From positions 1 to 26,471 of the forward strand of contig BOAV01000028.1 in assembly GCA_026002045.1 (NCBI GenBank): DNA of 26,471 nt. Direction: 5' to 3'. Source of the stretch: Spirochaetia bacterium (lineage in GTDB: Bacteria; Spirochaetota; Spirochaetia; Treponematales; Breznakiellaceae). Under the pieces are notes generated by a model. That model was given only the letters and a program-made list of their open reading frames with translations. It made no database searches and was not told the DNA's origin. This document shows, piece by piece, positions 1 through 7,086 of the stretch (its first letter is position 1; every line of letters begins with the position of its first letter). The position numbers and the translations under genes were made by a program.

Positions 1-13
1 ACGAATTTTGCTT

Positions 14-35
14 CCGCATGAACCGGCGGTTTTTT
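14..35 (+). terminator. Possible weak rho-independent terminator of an upstream gene
   Basis: A 4-bp stem CCGC (14-17) pairs with GCGG (26-29) around an 8-base loop and is followed directly by six T (30-35). The stem is short, and the gene it would end lies outside the window, so this is only a suggestion. Confidence 0.25.
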
Positions 36-107
36 GCTCCACAGCTTTTTGACCGACTTTTGTGTGCCTGTTCTTCTACCACAACCATTACTTACAAAAA
101 TCTTGTG

Positions 108-136
108 GAGACATCTTGATAGTCATATTATATAAT
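108..136 (+). promoter_or_regulatory. Putative sigma-70 promoter for the lipoprotein gene
   Basis: A perfect -10 box TATAAT lies at 131-136. A 4/6 match to the -35 consensus, GAGACA, lies at 108-113 with a 17-base spacer. The surrounding DNA is very AT-rich. A start near 143 would give a leader of about 24 bases carrying the strong Shine-Dalgarno AAAGGAGG at 154-161. Confidence 0.5.
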
Positions 137-166
137 AGTATATATATGGGAAAAAAGGAGGAAAAA

Positions 167-1444
167 ATGGATTTTTGCAAAAGGGGCTTGATAAAGCCAA
201 AATTACTATGCGTAACCTTTTTTACCGTGATGGTAATTCTGATCTTTGCAGGTTGTCCTGATTCCACGATCCCACCACCTGAACCGTCTGAGCTGCGGTT
301 TGATCTTGCAGGGGCTACCGCTATCTATGCGGTGGAATCCGCCTCGAATAGCCGCGCCGTCACCTATAGCGATGATGTGCTGTTCAAAGTCTTGGAAGAC
401 GGGATCATAGCCCCGATTATGGATATTTCCCAGGTTCGCCGCGTGCCCAATGTCTTGTTTATCGCCCATTCCCCGGACAAAAGCAAGAAGGATATATACA
501 TCGCCTTTCGGGATGAATTAATAGGGAACGATGGAGAATATTTGGGCAATTTCTTCCATGTGCGGGAAGATGGTTCGGTAACTACCCTCATGAGCGGTAC
601 TAACGGTGGCGAATCCTTCTATTACTTTTACTACTTTTACGCTTCCTCTAACGGATACTTCCCGGTCGATGATTTCGTGGTATTTGATGCTGCGGGGAAC
701 CTCTATTTTGTAGGGTATGGAAACAGCGGCAGTCCTGTGGTCTATAAATATGACCTTGCAAGCGGTAAAAAAACATCTCTAACAAAGGGGATTGATGGGA
801 TTGCCTCAATCAAGAATATTAAGGTCTCTTCTGATGGTTCCCTTCTTTTTGTCCATGGTTCTAAGCACCTCATCGGTTCTAACGGTAAATCAATTTCTTT
901 GCGGGTATTTTCTACCTCCGCTCCCGGTACGTTCAAAAACATTTGTTCTTATAATGACGATATTTACGACGACTCTAGGGATGACTATGTAAATCTGGCG
1001 TCATGGGCTCTTGATGCAAATACCTATACACTCTATCTTTCCGGCAAAAACCTGACGCCGCAGAAAGATGGTAAAGGAGGTATATACAAAGTATCTGTAA
1101 ATAAGAGCAATTTGGGTAGTAGCTGGTCTCTCTTGTTAAGAAAAACCAACGGCCCCGATAATCCTAATTGGAAACACTATGATCAGGCGCACTCTCTTAA
1201 TGTAAACACCGATGGCCGGATTTGGGGGTTTATACCGCAAGGTTCAGGCCTGGATTATAAACAGAAGTTTTCCTGGCTGTTGGATAGTCCAGGCGGAACA
1301 ACTATCACTATTCCTGCGGCTTTCGTTAATGTTCCCAATAGATATTTAGTTTCTTTGACCAAGCCTCGGGATAACCTGTTGTACTTCACTGCCGGTATAA
1401 GCCAATATGGCTATCAGGACACCCATAAAACTATACCGCTTTAA
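167..1444 (+). CDS. Surface lipoprotein, beta-propeller-like, frameshifted near its end
   Basis: The start at 167 is chosen because AAAGGAGG (154-161) sits at the right distance; the upstream in-frame ATGs at 62 and 146 have no such site. Residues 1-34 form a lipoprotein signal: basic start, hydrophobic core, and a lipobox ending IFAGC with the lipidated cysteine followed by Pro, Asp and Ser. The mature part has repeated blade-like units such as VYKYDLASGKKTSL and phrases like 'AGNLYFVG' and 'SSDGSLLFVHG', typical of propeller or WD40-like surface proteins. The function is not recognised. The frame closes at 1444 after HKTIPL, but the next frame continues the same style of protein to 1691. 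One extra A in the AAAA run at 1427-1430 explains the break; without it the product would be 507 residues. It could be a true mutation, phase variation or a sequencing error. Confidence 0.75.
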   Translation: MDFCKRGLIKPKLLCVTFFTVMVILIFAGCPDSTIPPPEPSELRFDLAGATAIYAVESASNSRAVTYSDDVLFKVLEDGIIAPIMDISQVRRVPNVLFIAHSPDKSKKDIYIAFRDELIGNDGEYLGNFFHVREDGSVTTLMSGTNGGESFYYFYYFYASSNGYFPVDDFVVFDAAGNLYFVGYGNSGSPVVYKYDLASGKKTSLTKGIDGIASIKNIKVSSDGSLLFVHGSKHLIGSNGKSISLRVFSTSAPGTFKNICSYNDDIYDDSRDDYVNLASWALDANTYTLYLSGKNLTPQKDGKGGIYKVSVNKSNLGSSWSLLLRKTNGPDNPNWKHYDQAHSLNVNTDGRIWGFIPQGSGLDYKQKFSWLLDSPGGTTITIPAAFVNVPNRYLVSLTKPRDNLLYFTAGISQYGYQDTHKTIPL

Positions 1445-1691
1445 TATGCAATCGGGGAGTACTATCGATAATTTGTTTGCAAAAGCACCCGGAGGGGGTG
1501 AAAAGATGATGATTAGGTCCATTGATATCGGCGGCAAGTATGCTTACTTCAGCGCCGTACAGTTCTCTAACGACTACGGAAACTACAATAGCAAAACAAG
1601 CTACTTTATTGCAGGGAAGATCGACCTGAGTACCCTGGATTACACAGCAATAGATCCTGACCGGAATGTCACGGCAATCATATCGTATTAA
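1431..1691 (+). pseudogene. Detached C-terminal part of the frameshifted lipoprotein
   Basis: Read in the +1 frame from 1431, this stretch gives LYRFNMQSGSTIDNL and then about 70 further residues to a TAA at 1689-1691. The opening resembles the blade motif VYKYDLASGKKTSL of the upstream part, so it is the continuation of the same protein. There is no separate ribosome binding site before the internal ATG at 1407. Removing one A from 1427-1430 joins the two parts as HKLYRFN. Confidence 0.7.
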
Positions 1692-1703
1692 CAACGCAGC
1701 AAG

Positions 1704-1734
1704 GCCGCCGTTCTTCCAGGGCGGCGGGGGTTTT
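1704..1734 (+). terminator. Rho-independent terminator after the lipoprotein gene
   Basis: GCCGCC (1704-1709) pairs perfectly with GGCGGC (1720-1725) around a 10-base loop. G-rich sequence and TTTT at 1731-1734 follow. It begins 12 bases after the stop codon. The short T tract makes it moderate rather than strong. Confidence 0.6.
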
Positions 1735-1760
1735 GACACGTTTCTGCTTCGCCTTTTTTG

Positions 1761-1769
1761 TGGTATACT
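1761..1769 (+). promoter_or_regulatory. Extended -10 promoter for the small ORF
   Basis: TGGTATACT fits the extended -10 pattern TGn-TATAAT with one mismatch. It lies 24 bases before the ATG at 1794. A good TTGACA at 1733-1738 is 25 bases away, too far to act as a normal -35 box. Confidence 0.4.
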
Positions 1770-1793
1770 GTATAAAGGGCGTAATGGAGGCGC

Positions 1794-1889
1794 ATGGTGA
1801 TGGAAAACTTTGGTATTATATGCGGTGTCACTCTGGGCCTCTTCGGGTCTGTTTTCTCGGTTGTCCAGTTTTTTCTGGAAAACGCCTGA
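1794..1889 (+). CDS. Small hydrophobic protein of 31 residues
   Basis: A short reading frame begins MVMENFGIICGVTLGLFG and ends FFLENA. Residues 6-28 are almost wholly hydrophobic with small residues (Gly, Ser), enough for one membrane helix. A few charged residues (Glu4, Glu29) sit at the ends. GGAGG at 1786-1790 is close before the ATG, and an extended -10 box lies upstream, so expression signals are complete. The family is not recognised. It could be a regulatory or toxin-like membrane peptide, or the start of a decayed longer protein: the same frame is open for 38 more codons after the TGA at 1887. No antisense RNA is obvious. Confidence 0.4.
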   Translation: MVMENFGIICGVTLGLFGSVFSVVQFFLENA

Positions 1890-2221
1890 GTCAGATGTAT
1901 TCCCCCTGGTATCGGTGACTTGAAGGCCCGTTGTTATACCAAGGCCCCTGCCGGCGCGGAAGGTAAGGGCCATGACCAATCCTCTTTATCTTATCTGGAG
2001 TGAATTGAACAAGTATTATACCACGATTGACCCCGAGGATCCTAATTTTGGGCAACGGACTAAGATTTCCTCGATACCCTCTTTTGGTTTTTCGAATCGC
2101 TTATCCACATGCGTCTCGACTTCGGCCTGGCCGGATAAGAGCTCGCGAAAGTGGTTAAATTTGGAATTGCGGACCTGCGCCGCAGTTGCAGGGGTCCGGG
2201 GATGTGAATATACTGTAACCC
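1890..2221. other. Non-coding or decayed stretch before the xdh operon
   Basis: About 330 bp with no convincing gene. Open frames occur on both strands, for example 2016-2276 on the minus strand, but none has a recognisable domain. Copies of a TGGTATA-like word recur: 1904 (TGGTATC), 1931-1938 (TTATACCA, reversed) and 2015-2023 (ATTATACCA, a perfect extended -10 box on the minus strand). A CTGTAACCC just before 2222 closes the xdh frame. It could be a remnant of a lost gene or the lost 5' end of the xdh Mo-subunit gene. Confidence 0.4.
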
Positions 2222-4354
2222 ATGGTCGGCGGCGTCTTTCTGGAGGATATTTCCTTTCGTCCCATGCTCTTTGCACTCACCATCCGCTCCCCCATCGCAA
2301 AGGGCAGGCTTGTCTCCATTGAATGCCCCAAAATGACCAGTTCCTACACCCTTATCACGGCGAAGGATATCCCCGGAAAGAATCAGCTTGAGGATTTTTC
2401 CCTCCCCGTTCTTGCGGAAGATGCCCTCACCTACATCGGGGAGCCCGTGGCCCTCCTGACGGGGCCGGACCCGGCGAAGCTTGAAAAATATGCGGAACAA
2501 TGCAAGGTCTTCACCGAAGAGGAGGCTCCGGTTTTTTCAGATGATGATGTTACCGGGGACATGGTTCTGGGTGAACGGCGTATTGTTCGGGGAGATACGG
2601 AGGGCGCCTTTGCCAACGCAAAAACCATTGTAAGCGGGAACTACAAAACCGGTATCCAGGAACACTGGTACGCGGAGCCGGTCGGGGCCGCCGTGGAATT
2701 TGTGGATGGGGATAAGGAACAGCCTGCCTTTATTATCCATACCGCCACCCAATGGCCCTTTCACGTGCGGCGCTCCGCGGCGCAGGCGCTCAACATTCCT
2801 GAAAGCAAAATCGTGGTGGAGCCCACTATGATTGGCCTCCATATGGACGGGAAGATCTGGTATCCCTCTTTGATTGCAAGCCAGGCCACCCTTGCCGCCT
2901 TTGTCACCCGGAAGCCCGTTAAGTTGCTCCTTACCCGTGAGGAGGATTTCCGCTATTCCCCCAAACGGAACAGCTCGGAGATTGAGATCCGCAGCGCCTT
3001 GGGGGAAAACGGGGAACTTCTGGCTACGGAAATTACGGCAACGGTGAATCTGGGGGCGGCCGGGATCTTTACCGGGGAAATCCTCGATCAGTGCTGCATG
3101 GGGAGCCTGGGGTCCTATACCCTGAACAATGTGCAGCTTGCGGGGACTGCGGTGCGGACCAATATCCCGCCCCAGGGGCCCTTTGCGGGTTTCGGCATGG
3201 CCCAGGGCTTCTTTGCCATGGAACGGCACGTTTCCCGCATCGCCGACACCCTCCGGCAGGACCCGGCGGAATGGCGGAAAAACATGCACCTGAGCCGGAA
3301 CGGCTCTCTTGCCATCGCCCTGTCCCTGAGGGAAAACCCCAATATGGAAAAATTGCTGGATACCGCCGCAGCCATGAGCGACTATTACCGCAAATGGGCT
3401 TCATTTGAACTCCTCCGCCACCACCGGCGGGAGCAAAAAAATTTTCAACGGGATGAACCCCTGAGGGGAATCGGCATCGCAAGCGCCTGGCAGGGCAGCG
3501 GCTTCCTCTATGCGGGCAGCGACAAGGGGGCCTATTCGGTGGAACTGACATTGGAAAAAGACGGTTCCCTGGAAATCAAAACCAGCATGGTGAGCTCCAA
3601 CGATGATTACAGCAATATTTGGGGGAACATCGCCTCGGAGATCCTCTCCATCGACGCCGATAAGGTAAGGATCCTCCCCCTCAATACCTCCCAAAGCCCC
3701 GATTCGGGCCCGGCCAGCCTTTCCCGGAATGTGACTACCTTAACCAAACTGGTGGAGCGCTGCTGTCTTGCCATCAGGAAACAGCGCTTCCGGGACCCCC
3801 TGCCCATCACGGTACGCCGGGCCAGCCGGCCCATCAAAAATTCAGAGCTTGAGAAAACGTTCCCTGTCCCCGAAGGTAAGCTCTTTGATTCAGGCAGCCT
3901 CTCCCTGCTCAGTTGGGGGGCGGCGGTGGTGGAAGTGGAAATTGATCCCGCAGAATATGCCCCAAAAATCAGGGGGGCCTGGCTTGGGATCGACGGGGGC
4001 AGGATTCTCTCGGAAACCCGGGCCCGGCGCTGCCTCAAGGCTTCGGCCATCCAGGCCCTGGGCTGGGCTTCCCGGGAGCGGCTTGAATATATTGAAGGCC
4101 GGATCGACCGGGGAGCGGCCGACGCCTACGATATTCCTGCTCCCCGTGATATTCCCCCCGTACATATTGATTTTCTCTGGAACGATACGGGAGAAAGCAA
4201 GGGCATCGGGGAACTCCCCTTTAGCTGTATCCCCGCCGCCTATGTGCAGGCGGTGTCCCAGGCCATGGATCATCCCTTCCAGACTATTCCCCTGGGAGCC
4301 CTTGAAGTCTGGGAGGCGGGGAAACTGCGAAAACAGGAGGCCCCAACCCCATGA
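2222..4354 (+). CDS. Xanthine dehydrogenase-family molybdenum-binding subunit
   Basis: This 710-residue protein belongs to the aldehyde oxidase/xanthine dehydrogenase large-subunit family, which hydroxylates purines, aldehydes or N-heterocycles at a molybdenum cofactor. It opens with EDISFRPMLFALTIRSP (the usual 'DDI.lPGML.a.v.RSP'). It has YIGEPVALL at 71-79 and ends with SKGIGELPF, where Glu664 corresponds to the family's catalytic Glu. The pterin-site GGGFGGKE motif is replaced by GLHMDGKI (205-212). The usual AFRGFG.PQ reads PFAGFGMAQ (320-328), so the substrate Arg is Ala. The start is uncertain: an in-frame TAA lies at 2216-2218 and there is no good ribosome site, so 20-30 N-terminal residues seem missing relative to relatives. 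It overlaps the next gene by ATGA. The substrate is unknown and may not be xanthine. Confidence 0.85.
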   Translation: MVGGVFLEDISFRPMLFALTIRSPIAKGRLVSIECPKMTSSYTLITAKDIPGKNQLEDFSLPVLAEDALTYIGEPVALLTGPDPAKLEKYAEQCKVFTEEEAPVFSDDDVTGDMVLGERRIVRGDTEGAFANAKTIVSGNYKTGIQEHWYAEPVGAAVEFVDGDKEQPAFIIHTATQWPFHVRRSAAQALNIPESKIVVEPTMIGLHMDGKIWYPSLIASQATLAAFVTRKPVKLLLTREEDFRYSPKRNSSEIEIRSALGENGELLATEITATVNLGAAGIFTGEILDQCCMGSLGSYTLNNVQLAGTAVRTNIPPQGPFAGFGMAQGFFAMERHVSRIADTLRQDPAEWRKNMHLSRNGSLAIALSLRENPNMEKLLDTAAAMSDYYRKWASFELLRHHRREQKNFQRDEPLRGIGIASAWQGSGFLYAGSDKGAYSVELTLEKDGSLEIKTSMVSSNDDYSNIWGNIASEILSIDADKVRILPLNTSQSPDSGPASLSRNVTTLTKLVERCCLAIRKQRFRDPLPITVRRASRPIKNSELEKTFPVPEGKLFDSGSLSLLSWGAAVVEVEIDPAEYAPKIRGAWLGIDGGRILSETRARRCLKASAIQALGWASRERLEYIEGRIDRGAADAYDIPAPRDIPPVHIDFLWNDTGESKGIGELPFSCIPAAYVQAVSQAMDHPFQTIPLGALEVWEAGKLRKQEAPTP

Positions 4355-4833
4355 CCATAGGTTTTATCCTGAACGGCGAAGATGTGGTGGTCCGTACCGA
4401 AGCCGATATCAGGCTTATCGATATTCTGCGGGATACCTTTGGGCTTAAGGGGGCAAAAAACGGCTGCCTGACCGGAAAATGCGGGGCCTGCTCGGTGATT
4501 TTTAACGGGAATATCATCCAGTCATGCCTTATCCCCGCCTTCCGCATCCGGGGAAGCGAGATTATAACTATCGAAGGGTTCTCCCAGACCGATGAATACC
4601 AGGACATCATCAAGGGATTTTCTCAAGTCTCCCTTGAAAACTGCGGATTTTGTAATACGGGGAAAGTTTTAGCCGCCGAAGCCCTGCTGGAACGGAATTC
4701 CCGGCCCAACAGGGAGGAAATTCTCATCGGCTTTGACGGTATCAAATGCCGCTGTACGGATCCTGAAAGCCTGGTGGAGGCCGTACAGGCGGTGGCGGAA
4801 ATACGGCAGCGGAGACTCTATGGCCGCACTTGA
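4351..4833 (+). CDS. Xanthine dehydrogenase-family [2Fe-2S] subunit
   Basis: The 160 residues match the small electron-transfer subunit of molybdenum hydroxylases, moving electrons from the Mo site to FAD. The plant-ferredoxin-type cluster ligands are in NGCLTGKCGACSV (C39, C44, C47) with a further Cys in IIQSC. The second cluster is bound by CGFC and CRC in the C-terminal helical domain. All eight expected cysteines are present, and the length is normal. ATG at 4351 overlaps the preceding stop as ATGA, and GGAGG lies just upstream at 4336-4340. The tight coupling shows the subunits are made together. Confidence 0.93.
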   Translation: MTIGFILNGEDVVVRTEADIRLIDILRDTFGLKGAKNGCLTGKCGACSVIFNGNIIQSCLIPAFRIRGSEIITIEGFSQTDEYQDIIKGFSQVSLENCGFCNTGKVLAAEALLERNSRPNREEILIGFDGIKCRCTDPESLVEAVQAVAEIRQRRLYGRT

Positions 4834-5668
4834 TCGCCCCCAGCTAACCCAGGTTTTTTCCCCCGCATCCTTTCAGGAACTCTTTGCCGCCTGGACCCGT
4901 TTTCCCAATGCGGCGCCCTTTGCGGGGGGTACAGAACTTATCCGGTATCAGGGGAGCCAGGTCCTCATCCTGCCCCAAAATATCCTTTCCCTGGATAAAA
5001 TTGATGAATTGCAGCGGATAACCCGGACCGAACGGTACCTGGAAATAGGGGCCATGGTAAAACTCGGGGATATTATCAATATGGGGAAGATAGTTCCCGA
5101 AGCCCTCAGGCTCTGCCTTGAGGGTATCGGCGGCCCCCAGCTGCGCTTCCTTGCCACCATCGGGGGCAATATCTGTACCGCAAACCGCAGGCTGGACGCA
5201 TCCGCCCCCATGATCGCCCTGGACGCGACCTATGAACTGCGGAGCGCCTCCCAGGCCCGGTGGATTTCCGCTTCCCGTTTTTCCTCCCTCCCCGGCCCCC
5301 TGGCATTCAATCCCCAGGAACTGCTTACCCGTATCCGCATCCCCCTGGATCAGTGGAACTATACGGCATACCGGAAATTCGGCAGCCGGGACGCGGGAAA
5401 AGCCGGGGGCGCCCTGGTTTTTATCATCAAAACCCCCAAAAATGTCCTCACCGACATCCGTATCGTTTTTGCAGGGGAGGGAATTCTGCGGGACAGGAAC
5501 AATGAATCCCTGCTCATCGGCAAACAGCTCCCCCTGAACCGCCGGGATGCCGCTGATTTCGTGGAACACTGGAAAACCTACCTTTCCGCCCTGGACAGCC
5601 TCGTTCCCATTGTCCGGCAGGAAATTCTAAATTTTATCGAAACTCTTGTCTTCAATCTTGTGGATTAG
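4820..5668 (+). CDS. Xanthine dehydrogenase-family FAD-binding subunit
   Basis: A medium subunit of about 282 residues that holds FAD and passes electrons to NAD or another acceptor. FAD-binding signatures are visible: FAGGTELI near the start (the 'aGGT.L' loop), LEIGAMVKLGDI, and LATIGGNIC ('aTiGGNl'). The C-terminal domain (YRKFGSRDAGKAGGALVF) matches the CO_deh_flav_C part. The start at 4820 gives MAALDRP. It overlaps the Fe-S gene by 14 bases with GGAG at 4811-4814. An in-frame ATG at 4733 lies deep inside the Fe-S gene and is not used. This is the last gene of the operon; a palindrome follows at 5683. Confidence 0.9.
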   Translation: MAALDRPQLTQVFSPASFQELFAAWTRFPNAAPFAGGTELIRYQGSQVLILPQNILSLDKIDELQRITRTERYLEIGAMVKLGDIINMGKIVPEALRLCLEGIGGPQLRFLATIGGNICTANRRLDASAPMIALDATYELRSASQARWISASRFSSLPGPLAFNPQELLTRIRIPLDQWNYTAYRKFGSRDAGKAGGALVFIIKTPKNVLTDIRIVFAGEGILRDRNNESLLIGKQLPLNRRDAADFVEHWKTYLSALDSLVPIVRQEILNFIETLVFNLVD

Positions 5669-5682
5669 GGTCCTGATGTGCT

Positions 5683-5707
5683 ATGTTGTTCAATGAGTGA
5701 ACAACAT
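5683..5707. repeat. TTGTTCA palindrome between xdh and aroB
   Basis: Perfect 10-bp arms ATGTTGTTCA (5683-5692) and TGAACAACAT (5698-5707) flank ATGAG. The core TTGTTCA/TGAACAA is shared with the larger palindrome at 23656-23683. It may be a dispersed intergenic repeat of this genome, an operator or a hairpin terminator; no T tract follows. Confidence 0.6.
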
Positions 5708-5818
5708 ACGGCATCATGGAGCGTGTTTCGGCCGCCTGTGCATCCCGGGTGCGCGCCCTGCTTTTGCGGCGGTGATGAATCAAATGCAGGCGGGCCGGGG
5801 TCCAGGATAAAACCCGGA

Positions 5819-7009
5819 ATGCCCCCCTATATCCATTTTAATCATGAAGAATTTGGCAGTATCGTGAAAAAAGATTATACCTTTACCTTTGCGGGTACGG
5901 TTTCAGAAGTACACATTCAGGATGAGATTCCCACCCTTGATACCATATTTACGGACATGGGGCAGAAAGGTCCCCGTCCTGCAAGCCTTTTGATATGCGA
6001 TGAAAACACCCTGCCCATAGCCCGTAAAATCACCGGGGAAGATCCGGGTGTACCCATTTGTACGCTTCAGTCCGGTGAAGAAAAAAAAACCTGGGGCTCC
6101 GTTGAAAAGATCCTCGGCGCCGCCAAAGCGGTGGGCCTGGGACGGGACGGCATCTTTATCGCCGCAGGCGGCGGGGTGATAAGTGATTTAACCGCCTTTG
6201 CGGCGTCGATTTACATGCGGGGTTCCAGGCTCTGCATTGTGTCCACCACCCTCCTGGGGATGGTGGACGCCGCAGTTGGGGGCAAAACGGGGTTTGATCT
6301 TTTCGGCGTCAAAAATTTTGCAGGAACCTTCTTCCCCGCCGCCCAAATCTACCTGCCCGTCGAAAGCCTTAAAACCCTCCCCAAAAATGAATGGAAATCC
6401 GGCATGGCGGAACTTATCAAGACCGCCGTTCTGGACAGGGATGAAGAATTTTTCCGGCTCCTTAAATCCTTTAAGGGGGATTTCCCCCGGGGGGATAAAC
6501 TCATCGACTGTATTGCCCGTTCTGTCGCCCTCAAGGGCCGCATCGTGGAGGCGGACCCAAAAGAAACCGGAACCGAACGGGCACTGCTCAACCTGGGACA
6601 TACCTTTGGCCATGCCCTGGAATCCGTTGCCGGGCTAGGCCGGCTCTCCCACGGCGAAGCCGTTGCCTGGGGCATGGCCCGATCTTGTGAACTGGGCCTG
6701 GCTTTGGGCATTACCCCCAAAGACCGCGCCGATGCCATCATCTCCCTGCTGCGTTCCTTCGCTTACGAAACCGCCGCGCCCCACCCTCTCATGGAAACGG
6801 ATGCGGAAACCTTTCTCAAGGCCCTGGGGGGGGATAAAAAAAAGAAGGGCGGAAAATTGACCTTTATTGTTCCCGCCGCGCAGGGCGGACAACTGGTTAG
6901 TGATACTGCGGAAAAGCCTATAACAGAATTTCTGTTAAAAAATCTTGTTAATGGAGGCAGTTCCAAAATTAAGAATTTAACCACGAACCACACAAAAAAC
7001 ACGAACTAA
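5819..7009 (+). CDS. aroB: 3-dehydroquinate synthase
   Basis: This enzyme converts DAHP to 3-dehydroquinate, the second step of the shikimate pathway, using NAD and a divalent metal. Family motifs appear in order: AAGGGVISDLTAFAAS (115-130, NAD loop), MVDAAVGGKTGFD (148-160), GMAELIKTAV (195-204, metal Glu198), LGHTFGHALE (259-268, metal His) and SHGEAVAWGM (277-286, metal His). The open frame starts at 5678, but the first 47 codons look like non-coding sequence and include the palindrome. ATG 5819 is the likeliest start, with AGGA at 5803; GTG 5864 (KKDYTFTFAG) is the alternative. The last dozen residues (NLTTNHTKNTN) are encoded by an inverted repeat and are unlike other AroB tails. It seems unrelated to its neighbours. 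Confidence 0.9.
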   Translation: MPPYIHFNHEEFGSIVKKDYTFTFAGTVSEVHIQDEIPTLDTIFTDMGQKGPRPASLLICDENTLPIARKITGEDPGVPICTLQSGEEKKTWGSVEKILGAAKAVGLGRDGIFIAAGGGVISDLTAFAASIYMRGSRLCIVSTTLLGMVDAAVGGKTGFDLFGVKNFAGTFFPAAQIYLPVESLKTLPKNEWKSGMAELIKTAVLDRDEEFFRLLKSFKGDFPRGDKLIDCIARSVALKGRIVEADPKETGTERALLNLGHTFGHALESVAGLGRLSHGEAVAWGMARSCELGLALGITPKDRADAIISLLRSFAYETAAPHPLMETDAETFLKALGGDKKKKGGKLTFIVPAAQGGQLVSDTAEKPITEFLLKNLVNGGSSKIKNLTTNHTKNTN

Positions 7010-7047
7010 ATGATCTTTTTGGTGTGGTTCGTGTGGTTCGTGGTTAA
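6977..7047. repeat. 17-bp inverted repeat forming the 3' end of aroB
   Basis: Arms TTAACCACGAACCACAC (6977-6993) and its exact complement (7031-7047) flank a 37-base loop holding the aroB stop. The right arm continues as tandem 9-mers GTGTGGTTC at 7022-7030 and 7031-7039. It looks like a dispersed repeat inserted at the end of aroB. It could form a transcript-end hairpin or protect the 3' end, but it has no T tract. Confidence 0.75.
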
Positions 7048-7086
7048 TTAATTGCTACTTTGGAACCGGCTCAATGGAGAAATATT

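Noticed and set aside
1733..1769. TTGACA at 1733 as -35 box with TATACT at 1764
   Set aside because: The 25-base spacer is too long; only the extended -10 element is credible.
1431..1979. Minus-strand frame of 182 codons preceded by a minus-strand extended -10 and AGAGGA
   Set aside because: It runs through the terminator, the small ORF and the lipoprotein tail, has odd composition (FHHHAPPLRPLYS, PPPPWKNGG) and no domain; the lipoprotein frame on the + strand explains part of it.
2016..2276. Minus-strand frame of 86 codons before the xdh operon
   Set aside because: It starts inside the xdh Mo-subunit gene and shows no recognisable domain or ribosome site.
1972..2322. Plus-strand frame of 116 codons overlapping the start of the Mo subunit
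   Set aside because: Composition is unlike a protein (many Arg, Ser, His), it does not match the missing N-terminus of the Mo subunit, and it lies out of frame with it.
2537..3289. Long minus-strand frame of 250 codons
   Set aside because: It is a shadow of the GC-rich xdh Mo-subunit gene, which has clear family motifs on the + strand.
4844..5569. Minus-strand frame of 241 codons
   Set aside because: Shadow of the FAD subunit gene; no motif of its own.
5678..5818. Upstream extension of aroB by 47 codons
   Set aside because: The extension includes the palindrome, has a non-protein-like composition and no relatives begin this way; ATG 5819 or GTG 5864 is better.
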